Positions 1 through 7,734 of a stretch of 15,070 nt of DNA are shown piece after piece. How positions within the stretch are numbered: position 1 is the stretch's first letter; each line of letters starts with the position of its first letter. A model generated the notes under the pieces. The model was not told the origin of the DNA. It saw only the letters and a program-made list of their open reading frames with translations, and searched no databases. Made by a program: the position numbers and the translations under genes. Source of the stretch: Poronia punctata (lineage: Eukaryota > Ascomycota > Sordariomycetes > Xylariales > Xylariaceae); contig MU401935.1 of assembly GCA_022579005.1 (NCBI GenBank), forward strand, positions 1 through 15,070, in the 5' to 3' direction.

Positions 1-590
1 GTATTAAATATATATTAAAGCAGCTTTAATTTAATATTTAAAAAGTAAAAAAAAAGCTATAGCAAATAAAAGCTATATACTATATAGTTTATAAGCACTA
101 AAAATAAGCAATAAAGTTAATATAAAAGTATTATAATTAGCATTATATGCTAAAAAAGTTTTAAGTAAGTAATATAATAAAGCTATTAATAATATATTTT
201 AAGTTTAAGTATAAAAAAAAACTAGCTTTTATATATATTTAAGTTAAAGTTATTAAAAAAGTAAAAGCTTAAGCATATTAAATTTAATTATTAAAAATTT
301 ATTTTTAAGTTTATAATATATTTTTTATATTATTATTTAAACTATAAATAAATTAGCTAAAAAATGTTAGCAAAATAGCGCTACTTAAATTAAAAAATAA
401 GTAAAAAAAATAAGTAATAAAAAATATTATTTAGTATTAAAAAAACTAAAATAAATAAAAATATTTAGTAAAATAAAAAAGCTAGCTAGTAAAATATAAT
501 ATTTAAAAGCTAGCTAAATATTTAGTAAATATAAGCTGTTTATTAAACTAATATAAAAAGAAAATTAAAAAAGTTTATATTAAGTAAAAT
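1..590 (+). pseudogene. Chromovirus (Ty3/Gypsy) pol 3' end: integrase C-terminal module and chromodomain, RIP-degraded
   Basis: This is the tail of a Gypsy polyprotein. The integrase C-terminus contacts DNA and the chromodomain steers insertion to heterochromatin marks. One plus-strand frame (codons starting at positions divisible by 3) can be followed from about 3 to 570 through many TAA/TAG codons. Around 150-300 it reads like the end of the integrase linker and the GPF/Y module: a KKLAFIYI stretch, then VKVIKKVKA, AY, and YNIFFILL where the family has HNVFHVSLL. At 462-540 it reads YLVK-stop-K, YNI, KLAKYLVN, which matches the chromodomain core YLVKWKG...YNTWEPAENL with Trp codons turned into stops. 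The frame looks unshifted, so point mutation rather than indels killed it. The start of the gene and the 5' LTR lie left of the window. The family is clear; which element it belongs to is not. Confidence 0.8.
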
Positions 591-2064
591 AATAAGTAAA
601 GTAATTATAATTAGTATAATAAATATTAAATTATAAAATATATACTTAGTTAATAAAAAAATAGCAAGCTATTGCTAAGTAAGCTAAAACTAAGCTATAG
701 TATTATAAAAAATAAAAACTTATATTTTAATAAACTTATTATAACTTAAAATATATTTTAAATTATTAATATAAAAAATATTATTATTAAATAAAAAGTT
801 AGCAAGTAAAAGCTAAAAAGTAATTAAAAAAGCAAATAATATACTATACTATTAAAATAGCTATAGCTAAAAATAAGTAATATAATTTAATAAGTATTAT
901 AAATAAAGCTAATAATAGTAATAAAAACTATATTATAAGCAAAAAAATTTTAATAAGCTTTGCTAATATTAAAAAACGCTTTAATGCTTTTATTTTTATA
1001 AGCTTTTTTAAAGTTTAGCTTTTTATTAGCAGTTTTTAAAATAAATATGTATAATTAGTATAAATAAGTATTTAAATTATTTAAAAAACTATTTTAGTAC
1101 TTTAAAAAAAAATAAAAAACTAAGCTTTATATATAATATTATTAAAGTTATTAAGTAAAAGCTTTTTTTTACTAATATAAAATTGCTAAATATTAGTAAA
1201 TATATTAGCAAATAAGTAATAAAAATATAAATTATAAAAAAAGCAATTATAATAGTTAATAAATAATAAATAATAACTAATTTTTAATAAATAGTAGCAT
1301 AATATTACTTTTTTTTTAACTAATATAACTAGCTTTTTTTTAAAACTAACTATATACTAAAAAGCTAAGCTTGCTTTAAATAAGCAAAATATATATTAAC
1401 TTATAATAATAAAAGTATTATTTAATAAAGTAGCGTTTATATTTACGCTTTTATTTTTATTTTTATTTTTAGCTTTAATAATAGTAGCTTAATAGTTTTG
1501 CTAAGCGTTTTTAATTTTAGCGCAAAAATAAGTAATATACTATATAATTTATTAAGCTATACTAATTAAAGCAAAAAGTATTTAAAAAAAAATATTTAAG
1601 CAAACTAATAAATAAAAAAGTAGTAAATATATAGCGTAATAATTTTAGTAGTTTTTTTTATAAAAAGTATAATTAATATTGCTAAAGTAGCAAAAATAGT
1701 AAATATAAAAATTTAAATATATACTAAAAACGCAGTGCTAGCAAGGCTTTTTACTAAGCATTATTATAATCTTTAGCTTATTACTATTTAGTTAAGCAAA
1801 ATTATAATTAAAATTAAAAATTTAATAGTTTAAAAATAATTAACCTATATTAATATTAAAAGTATACTAGTATATAAACTTAAAATAAAAAGCTTTAAAA
1901 GCAATATAATAGTAGTTGCTTAGCAAAGAGCTTAATAAAATAATAATGCTAAAAAAAAAGTAAATATTAAAATAAGGTTATAAATAAAATAAATATATAA
2001 AGCTAGGTATAAGCTAACAAGTTAATAAAAAAACAGCTTATAAAAGCTAATAAATTAATTTAAT
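591..2064. other. A-rich degraded sequence, no recognised gene
   Basis: This stretch follows the chromodomain of the element at the left edge and should hold its 3' untranslated region and perhaps its 3' LTR. No LTR partner lies in the window to prove that. The plus strand is strongly A-rich, as are the coding strands of the two Gypsy relics whose direction is known, so any original coding direction was probably plus. One plus-strand stretch near 880-1010 stays open for some 35-40 codons, but its Lys/Asn/Ile-rich product matches nothing I recognise. Nearly all remaining C bases are in GC or CT steps. Confidence 0.5.
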
Positions 2065-2150
2065 TAAAAAAATTAAAAATAGGCCTAATTAGCAAATATA
2101 CCTATAAATGCTAAAATTGCTAAAAACTAGCAACTTAAAAAAAAAAGCAA
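2065..2150 (+). repeat. Left flank repeat shared with the inverted copy at 6309-6410
   Basis: About 86 bp just left of element A copy 1 match the reverse complement of roughly 6309-6410, for example CTAATTAGCAAATATA here and the same string reversed around 6356-6375. The repeat family therefore extends left of the element A start defined by comparing copies 1 and 2. Whether this belongs to element A or to an older repeat that element A entered cannot be decided from three copies. Confidence 0.6.
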
Positions 2151-2281
2151 TATAATAAAGTATCTAGCTAAAAAACCTATTTGCTAAGCTATTTATATAT
2201 AAACTACCTATTAGCTAAAGCTATGCTAACTAATAGCTAAAGCTTTGCTAGTTATACCTTTTTTAATCTTTTTAGCTAGTC

Positions 2282-2493
2282 TAGTTACTTACTTAGCTAA
2301 CTAAACAAAAGTTATTTAATATACTTAGTTTTTAAAATTGCTAGTAATATTACCTTATAACTACCTTATTGCTTAAACCCTTATACTTAGTTACTTATTT
2401 AATTAATTATATAAACGTTATTTAATATAGTTAGTTTTTAAAATTGTTTATAATATAACTTTATAACTACTTTATTATTTAAACTTATATATT
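2282..2493 (+). repeat. Tandem duplication, two units of about 106 bp, inside element A copy 1
   Basis: Unit 1 (2282-2387) and unit 2 (2388-2493) both begin TAGTTACTTA/TAGTTACTTAT and share the block TTATTTAATATA..TTAGTTTTTAAAATTG followed by a TATAACTACYTTATT block. Copy 2 (from about 6545) and the inverted copy have a single unit, so the duplication arose in copy 1 or its lineage. Unit 2 has fewer C and G bases than unit 1. Confidence 0.75.
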
Positions 2494-2822
2494 TTTTTAT
2501 TTTTTATTTTTAAATTATAATATAATATTTAGTAAAAAGATTTAAACTAAAAGCTAAATATAGTTTATAACTACTAAGTAATTAATTATTAGTAATATAA
2601 ATAAGTTTAATAAACTTAATATTAAAAATAAGTTATAAGAACTAAAAAAACTAGCTAATAGTTAAATTAAATTTATAAATAGCTAAAAATAAAAAAGCTA
2701 CAAAAAATATAGAAAAAAGGTAAAAAGCTTAATAGTAAACTAAAAAACTTAAAAGAAAAAGTGCTACTTATTAAAGTAGCTTATTGGCTACTAAGTAATA
2801 ACTTAAAAAGGTTAAAAAGTTA

Positions 2823-4130
2823 AAAATCACTTTTTTTACTTTAAACTATTATTATATAAAAGCTTTTTTAATAACAGTTTTCATTATAAAAGCTTTTAAG
2901 CAAGTTTAAAAAAATAAAGTAATAGTTTTTTAAATTAAATTATTAACATAAAAAATTAAAATATATATTTAGTTTAACTACTTATTAATTAAAAAAGCTA
3001 TAATATAAAAATAACGCTAAAGATTTTATATACAACTATAAGCAGCTAAAACAAAATATTATTATTATAAAAATTAAAAATTAAATTATAGCTATAAAAA
3101 AGGAATTAGTAAAAGCCTAGCTATTAAGATTTAATATAAATTATATAAGCTTTAATATAAGCTAAGTTTAATATTTAAATAAATTAGCGTTTTTATTAAA
3201 ATATATTAAAATCTAATAACTTAAAAAAGGCTACTTTTAGTTTTTTTAAAGGTTTATTTAAAACAAATATTAACTTAAAGCTATTTAAGCAAACTTTTTA
3301 AAAGCAATTATATAAGCTATAATAATTAAAAAATAAAAACTTAATAAATATTCTTTTAATAAATATTAGTATAAAAGGTTAAAAGCGCTATATTACTAAA
3401 AAATAATAGCTAACTAGCTTTTAAGTAATAATATAAACTTGTAGAAAAAAACAAAAAATGTTTTAATAAAGCAACATATATTATTTAATAATATAATAAT
3501 AATAAAGCACTTGGTATTACGCTAGCAAAAGATATAAATTCCTATAAAAGCGAAGATATACTAAACGCTTACTAAAGCAAAAAAGCTAGTAAACAACTTA
3601 AAAGCGCTTAAATAATTATTTAAAAAAGTTAATAACTCATTTAAATAATAAATAAATTAAAACTAAACTAAATTAATATATACTAGTAATAGCTTTATAA
3701 AGTATTATTATTATAATAAAAAAACTATTTAGCTAAGTATTGTTTAAAAATAAGCAATTAGCGTTAAATTGCTAATTAAATAAAGTTAAGCAAAAACTAC
3801 TTAAATAGCTTAAAAATAAAATATAAACTTGTTAAACAGCTTAGTTAAACTTTAAAAATAAAAAGTTAAAGGTAAGCTAAGCTAAAATAATATATTTAAT
3901 TTACTTTAATAAAGTTTAATAAAAGGTTTTATACTATAAAGCTATTTTATACAATAGCTATAGTTCTTTTATATAATAAGCAAAAGCTAAGAAAAGTTAT
4001 TATAAATATAAATATAAAGGCTTAAGTTAATATTATATATAAAACCTTTTTTAAAAAATACTTATAAAAAGCAAATATTGTATTACTTTTGTTAATAAAA
4101 CTAAATAAAAAGCTAATAAAATATTAAGTA
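2823..4130 (+). pseudogene. Unrecognised coding relic of element A, copy 1
   Basis: I do not recognise this product. The A-rich plus strand carries stretches that read as protein once TAA/TAG are taken as lost Gln, Trp or Arg codons. At 3004-3081 a 26-codon open stretch contains NAKDFIYNYKQLKQN. The same frame in copy 2 gives NAKAFIYNYKPLKQN with no indel, which supports real coding ancestry. Later, around 3428-3560, the same plus frame reads YKLVEKNKKCFNKAT and, shortly after, ALGITLAKDINSYKSED, with few breaks. The content is rich in Lys, Ile and Asn, inflated by C-to-T and G-to-A change. No DDE, RT, tyrosine recombinase or zinc-finger motif was seen. It may be a transposase or a Gag-like protein; start and end cannot be fixed. 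Confidence 0.35.
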
Positions 4131-4139
4131 GCTTATTAA

Positions 4140-5307
4140 TATAACATATTATAAAAGACTTAAAATAGGTCCTTGCGCATAGATTAAATATTTATAAATT
4201 AAATAAAGTATTAGCGCATTAGATTAATTACCTATATAATAAGGTAATTTATCCTAGCTCTACTAAATACTTTATTGTTATTATTATTATTAATTTATGA
4301 AATTTGCTATATAACTTTATAGTTTCTTTTACTAAATAGTATAGTAAGTTAACTAAATTAGTATAATTAAGATTTTAGTTATAGTTTATTTTAAGTAGCT
4401 AAATATAAATTAAGTATATTGTTTTTTAAGACTTTAATATTTGATTTATACTGTTTTAAAACTATAAAGCTTAAATAAAGTAAAACTATAAAGGCTATTT
4501 TTTAAACCTTTTTACAGTGCTATTAAATTAAAACTTAGTTAAAGTTATTTTTTAAAATCTTTTTAATTAGGAACTTAATTATAGTTTGCTATGCTTTTTT
4601 ACTTTAAGCAAACCTTTTATAAATACGTTAAGTTACTTTATAAATAGCGTAGCTATTTATAATAGTACTATATTTACTTTAATTATATATTAACCTTTTA
4701 TTTGTTTTTTATAAAATAAATAAATAAAATAAAAGTAATATTAGCAGGCTTGTTATACTAAGCTAATTTAATAATTAAAGGAAATTAAGCTTTAAATTTT
4801 AAACATAATTTATAGTTAATACTTTAATATTATTAAACTAACTTTATAACTTTTAACTTTATAATTTTTAAATTTAAAACTTATTTATTTAACGCGGATT
4901 AAACGTAGTAAATATTAAAAAGAGTAAAAAAGGAAAAAACAATAAAGCTAGTTAAAAGGAGCTAAAACAAATAAAGGAAAATAAAAAAACCTTTAAAAGA
5001 GGTTTTTAATATTATTACTAACTTAGTAAACTAAGTAGAGCACGTTTTTAACAAACTATAAACTTTAAATAAAAATATAAAAGTTATAACAAGTAAAATA
5101 AACTAGTATTTAAGCTATTTAAAGCAAGCTTATAATATTAAAACTTTAAGTATAAGTATAAGTATGCTAATTAAAATAGCTATAAAAGCTAATGCTAATA
5201 TAAAAACTAGAATAGCTTAACTAAGCCTTATTTAATATATAGCTACTATATTTTAACTTTAAGCTTTATTAATAATGAAATTTTTTAAAAAGCAATTTAA
5301 AAACTTT
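4140..5307. other. Degraded intervening sequence, no recognised gene
   Basis: This lies between element A copy 1 and the TRIM element. The plus strand is T-rich from about 4270 to 4900, which in this window goes with minus-strand coding ancestry. The longest open stretch noticed on the minus strand is 4249-4374 (about 42 codons, containing TNLVNLLYYLVKETIKLYS), faintly like a retroelement Gag, but that is only a guess. From 4880 to 5010 the sequence keeps more G (AACGCGGATT, AAAGGAGCT) and is A-rich on plus. A six-base unit AGTATA is repeated three times near 5149-5165. No LTR pair or RNA gene was seen. Confidence 0.4.
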
Positions 5308-5312
5308 AAAGG
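5308..5312. repeat. Target site duplication, left (AAAGG)
   Basis: AAAGG directly precedes the first TRIM LTR and recurs at 5792-5796 directly after the second. Five base pairs is the usual duplication for Ty3/Gypsy and Copia integrases, and it fixes both outer ends of the element. Confidence 0.9.
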
Positions 5313-5456
5313 TGTCACGTTTAGTACCCAATGCCACTACTCAATTAAGCCAAACTCCTAAAAGGGATGTAGAATACCAAGGTAGTACTTGGTATCTTAT
5401 AGTAGACTATGTACTTCAGCGTTACGTACTGGTTAGTGCGTAGCCAACCCGTAACT
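5313..5456 (-). repeat. TRIM LTR, left copy (3' LTR in element orientation)
   Basis: 144 bp from TGTCACG to GTAACT. It matches the right copy at 131 of 144 positions by eye, with no indels. A short hairpin TACCAAG (5375-5381) / CTTGGTA (5388-5394) with a 6-base loop is perfect here and has one mismatch in the right copy. On the minus strand CTATAAGATA lies mid-LTR and could be a TATA-like promoter element; this is speculative. Confidence 0.92.
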
Positions 5457-5463
5457 ACCCCCC
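5457..5463 (-). promoter_or_regulatory. Putative polypurine tract of the TRIM
   Basis: ACCCCCC on plus, GGGGGGT on minus, immediately inside the left LTR. Position and sequence match the tract of Gypsy-1 at 7396-7404. Such tracts prime plus-strand DNA synthesis during reverse transcription. Confidence 0.65.
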
Positions 5464-5647
5464 GCCGCGCACCAAGGGTTCGTCCCGAATCCGACCCCCT
5501 CCTTTGCAGCCACTATGCAAAGGGCCCTAAAGGTCGTCAATTCAATTAAGGACCTTAGTCCGACAAAGGAATACATAGAACATCCAGAAAAGGATCCCTC
5601 CTTTTGCTACGGTCGGGAATTAAACTAACCGTTAGTAACCTTAGTAT
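5457..5647 (-). other. TRIM internal domain, non-coding, with hairpin
   Basis: 191 bp, the most G+C-rich part of the window. It holds a perfect hairpin CCTTTGCA (5501-5508) / TGCAAAGG (5516-5523) with a 7-base loop, running straight into the palindrome AGGGCCCT (5521-5528). A second imperfect stem, GGTTCG / CGAATCC, lies at 5478-5493. With no protein to encode, these could be RNA signals for dimerisation or packaging; that is inference from position only. Confidence 0.6.
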
Positions 5648-5791
5648 TGTCACGTTTAGTACCTAATACTACTACTTAATTGAGCCAAACTCCTAAAAGG
5701 GATGTAGAATACCAAGGTAGTACTTAGTATCCTGTAGTGGACTATGTACTTTAGCGTTACGTACTAGTTAGTACGTAGCCAACCTGTAACT
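5648..5791 (-). repeat. TRIM LTR, right copy (5' LTR in element orientation)
   Basis: 144 bp, TGTCACG to GTAACT. It differs from the left copy at 13 sites, all transitions: 11 are CpA-to-TpA changes on one strand or the other, one is in a CpT and one in a CpG step. Nine of the derived states are in this copy and four in the left one. The pattern is that of RIP rather than random decay. Confidence 0.92.
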
Positions 5792-5796
5792 AAAGG
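5792..5796. repeat. Target site duplication, right (AAAGG)
   Basis: Partner of 5308-5312. It directly follows GTAACT of the right LTR. Confidence 0.9.
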
Positions 5797-6072
5797 CTTT
5801 TTTTAACTTTTATAAATTTAGCTAATTTTAATAACTATTATAAGATTTTAAAATCTTTATTATATATTAACTTATAAGTAATAAAATATGCTTTATTAAA
5901 AAGTAATTGCTTATAAATTTAATTTATTAAGTTATTAGTTTAATAATTATTTAAATTAATAAATAACTAATAAGGTATAAACTTTAAAAGTTATTATAAT
6001 AATATAAAGAAAAGGCAATACTTAACTTTATATATATAATTAAGTTTTAAATTATTAAAATAAGCTATAAAA
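5797..6072. other. AT-rich spacer, no gene
   Basis: This lies between the TRIM and the inverted element A fragment. It contains a perfect 16-bp palindrome AAGATTTTAAAATCTT at 5842-5857 and a loose stem with ATTAGTT/AACTAAT arms near 5935-5972. In sequence this poor in G and C both may be chance. Confidence 0.4.
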
Positions 6073-6410
6073 TATAAGGGTTTAAGCAATAAAGTAGTTA
6101 TAAGGTAATATTACTAGCAATTTTAAAAACTAGGTATATTAAATAACTTTTATCTAGTTAGCTAGGTAAGTAACTAAACTAGCTAAAAAGATTAAAAAAA
6201 GTATAATTAGCAAAGCTTTAGCTATTAGCTAGCATAGCTTTAGTTAGTATATAGTTTATATATAAATAGCTTTATAAGTAGGTTTTTTAGCTAGGTGCCT
6301 TATTATACTACCCTCTTTTTTAGGTTACTAGTTTTTAATAATTTTAGTATTTATAAATATATTTGCTAATTAGCTTACTTTTTAATTTTTTTAATTTAAT
6401 TGCTTTATTA
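6073..6410 (-). repeat. Element A left end, inverted partial copy (copy 3)
   Basis: The reverse complement of 6073-6308 matches the element A left end: CACCTAGCTAAAAAACC, the CTAATAGCTAAAGCTTTGCTA block, TTTTTAATCTTTTTAGCTAG, and TTGCTTAAACCCTTATA. It continues through 6309-6410 into the same left flank as copy 1. It ends where copy 1 starts its tandem duplication. No coding part is present. Confidence 0.75.
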
Positions 6411-6648
6411 TATTATAATAAAGCACCTAGCTAAAAAACTTATTTACTAAGCTATTTGCGCACAAACTACTTATTAGCTAAAGTTATATTAACTAATAGC
6501 TAAGGCTTTGCTAGTTATACTTTTTTTAATCTTTTTAGCTAGTTTAGTTACTTACTTAGCTAATTAAACAAAAGTTATTTAATATACTTAGTTTTTAAAA
6601 TTGCTAGCAACATTACCTTATAACTACTTTATTACTAAAACTTTTATA
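6073..6648. repeat. Head-to-head inverted repeat (arms about 236 bp, spacer about 105 bp)
   Basis: The left arm 6073-6308 and right arm 6414-6648 are inverted copies of the element A left end, separated by flank-type sequence. The inner edges read CTAGGTGCCTTATTATAC and TATAATAAAGCACCTAG. This could be a foldback formed by inverted duplication, or two independent insertions head to head. Confidence 0.7.
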
Positions 6649-7150
6649 CTTTTTTATTTTTACATTTTTAAGTTATAACACAATATTTAGTAAAAGAATT
6701 TAAACTAAAAACTAAATATAGTTTATAATTACTAGGTAAATAACTAGTAATAATATAAATAAACTTAATAAACTTAATACTAAAAATAAGCAATAAAAAC
6801 TAAAAAAACTAGCTAATAGTTAAGCTAAATTTATAAATAATTAAAAATAAAAAAATAATAATAAACATAATAAAAAAAGCAAAAAACTTAATAGCAAACT
6901 AAAAAACTTAAAATAAAATATACTACTTATTAAAATAAATAATTAGCTAATAACTAGCAACCTTTAAAAAGGTTAAAAAAGTAAAAGTTATTTTTTTTAC
7001 TTTAAGCTACTATTATATAGTAGCTTATTTAATAAAAGCTTTTATTGCAATAGTTTTTATAAAAGTTTAAAAAGCTAAAAAAATAATCTTTTAAACTAAA
7101 TTATTAATATAATAAACTAAAACTTATAGTTGCTTTAGCTACTTGCTAAG
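6414..7150 (+). mobile_element. Element A, copy 2, left piece (interrupted by Gypsy-1)
   Basis: It matches copy 1 from 2151 to about 2989, but without the tandem duplication. It stops at CTAAG (7146-7150), the target duplication of Gypsy-1, and resumes at 11933. Joining GCTACTTG-CTAAG-TAAAAAAAGC across the insert restores the copy 1 arrangement ACTACTTATTAATTAAAAAAGC. The region corresponds to the non-coding left end and first part of the element. Mutation is somewhat heavier than in copy 1. Confidence 0.8.
7146..7150. repeat. Gypsy-1 target site duplication, left (CTAAG)
   Basis: CTAAG precedes the left LTR and is repeated at 11933-11937 after the right LTR. The equivalent single site in element A copy 1 is TTAAT at 2985-2989, consistent with CTAAG after transitions and decay. 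Confidence 0.85.
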
Positions 7151-7395
7151 TATTGCAAATAAGTTATAAAGAAAGCAAGGCTTTAAAAGGTAACTTAATT
7201 TATTGCTAAAAATCTTAAGGTAAAGAGAAAAAGAAGGAAAAGCTTTTAAGTTCTTGTTAAAGGTGCAAGCCTATATGTGCACTAAATAGTAAAGCTGCAG
7301 CTGTTTACAGGTATAGGCCCTGTATTTATTATTTAAAGGAGGTAATAGCTATAAGCTACCTAGTTAGCTGTACTGCTATTAACTAATTTATAACT
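7151..7395 (-). repeat. Gypsy-1 LTR, left copy (3' LTR)
   Basis: 245 bp, TATTGCAAATAAG (ancestral TGTTG by comparison with the right copy) to TTATAACT. It is better preserved than the right copy, keeping GCTGCAGCTGTTTACAGG and AGGCCCTG. The LTR ends form a loose inverted pair (TGTTGCAAAT against AGTTACAAAT). Confidence 0.9.
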
Positions 7396-7404
7396 ACCCC
7401 CCTT
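7396..7404 (-). promoter_or_regulatory. Gypsy-1 polypurine tract
   Basis: ACCCCCCTT on plus, AAGGGGGGT on minus, immediately upstream of the 3' LTR in element orientation. An uninterrupted C6 run is striking in sequence where C is otherwise isolated. Confidence 0.75.
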
Positions 7405-7734
7405 AAAAAAAAAAAAAGAATAACTTGTTTTAAGGCATAACCTAGCTTTAAACTAATATTTTTTAAGTTTTTAATTAGTTGCTTTTTAGCTAAAAAGGGA
7501 TTGCTTTAAATATTTACTAATTACTATAACAGTTAAGGCCTTTATACTATTATATTATAGTGCAGTTTTTTTATAACTAACTATATTATATTAGCTATAT
7601 AAAGTGCTTTTTTATTATGTGTTTTGTTTTTGTATTTTTTAAGTTGCACTTATTGCAGCTTTATTATTGTTTTTATAAGGTTTGTTAATTTTTTTTTTCT
7701 TTATTGCTTTTAACTATTTAGTAAGCTATATTAA

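Larger units (their letters stand above)
2151..4139 (+). mobile_element. Element A, copy 1 (unrecognised repeated element, about 1.9 kb)
   Basis: This stretch is repeated at 6414-7150 joined to 11933-13125, after removal of an inserted retrotransposon. The left limit is where copies 1 and 2 start to agree (TATAATAAAG, then a CTAGCTAAAAAAC core). The right limit is where they part, after GCTTAT at 4139 and 13125. Differences are mostly C/T and G/A. The left edge of the copies (ATAAGGCACCTAG in the inverted copy) and the reverse complement of the copy 2 right edge (ATAAGCTGCTTAG) agree at about 9 of 13 positions, which could be decayed terminal inverted repeats. I saw no LTRs. The size suits a small DNA transposon, but I could not identify a transposase, so the class is open. 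Copy 1 is less mutated than copy 2 in most places. Confidence 0.75.
5313..5791 (-). mobile_element. TRIM: miniature non-autonomous LTR retrotransposon, 479 bp
   Basis: Two 144-bp direct repeats flank a 191-bp core, and the whole is bounded by AAAGG target duplications. There is no room for gag or pol and no open frame of note, so it must be mobilised in trans. It is read on the minus strand because the core starts, next to the left LTR, with ACCCCCC; on the minus strand this is a GGGGGGT polypurine tract abutting the 3' LTR, exactly as in Gypsy-1 (7396-7402), whose direction is known from its pol. The LTR ends are TGTCAC...GTAACT on plus. The primer site should sit at 5630-5647 but does not start with TGG and no tRNA match is evident. 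The element stands out as a G+C-rich island. It may have escaped most RIP because it is short, or because it inserted late. Confidence 0.88.

Noticed and set aside
880..1010. Open stretch on plus as a real gene
   Set aside because: It is low-complexity Lys/Asn/Ile coding of the kind any A-rich sequence gives. It has no motif and is flanked by stops.
4249..4374. Minus-strand open stretch as a Gag gene
   Set aside because: At about 42 codons it has only a vague resemblance to Gag. No zinc knuckle or adjoining pol was found.
4983..5010. Hairpin AAAAACCT..AGAGGTTTTT like a bacterial terminator
   Set aside because: The stem is imperfect and no gene ends there. The context is a fungal nuclear repeat, where such terminators have no role.
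5478..5493. tRNA T-arm or RNA polymerase III B-box in the TRIM core, suggesting a SINE
   Set aside because: Only the first six bases fit GGTTCGANTCC, no A-box lies upstream, and the direct LTRs with a 5-bp duplication explain the element better.
5842..5857. Palindrome AAGATTTTAAAATCTT as an operator or origin
   Set aside because: It is built almost only of A and T, and such palindromes are expected by chance in this composition. No neighbouring gene or second copy was seen.
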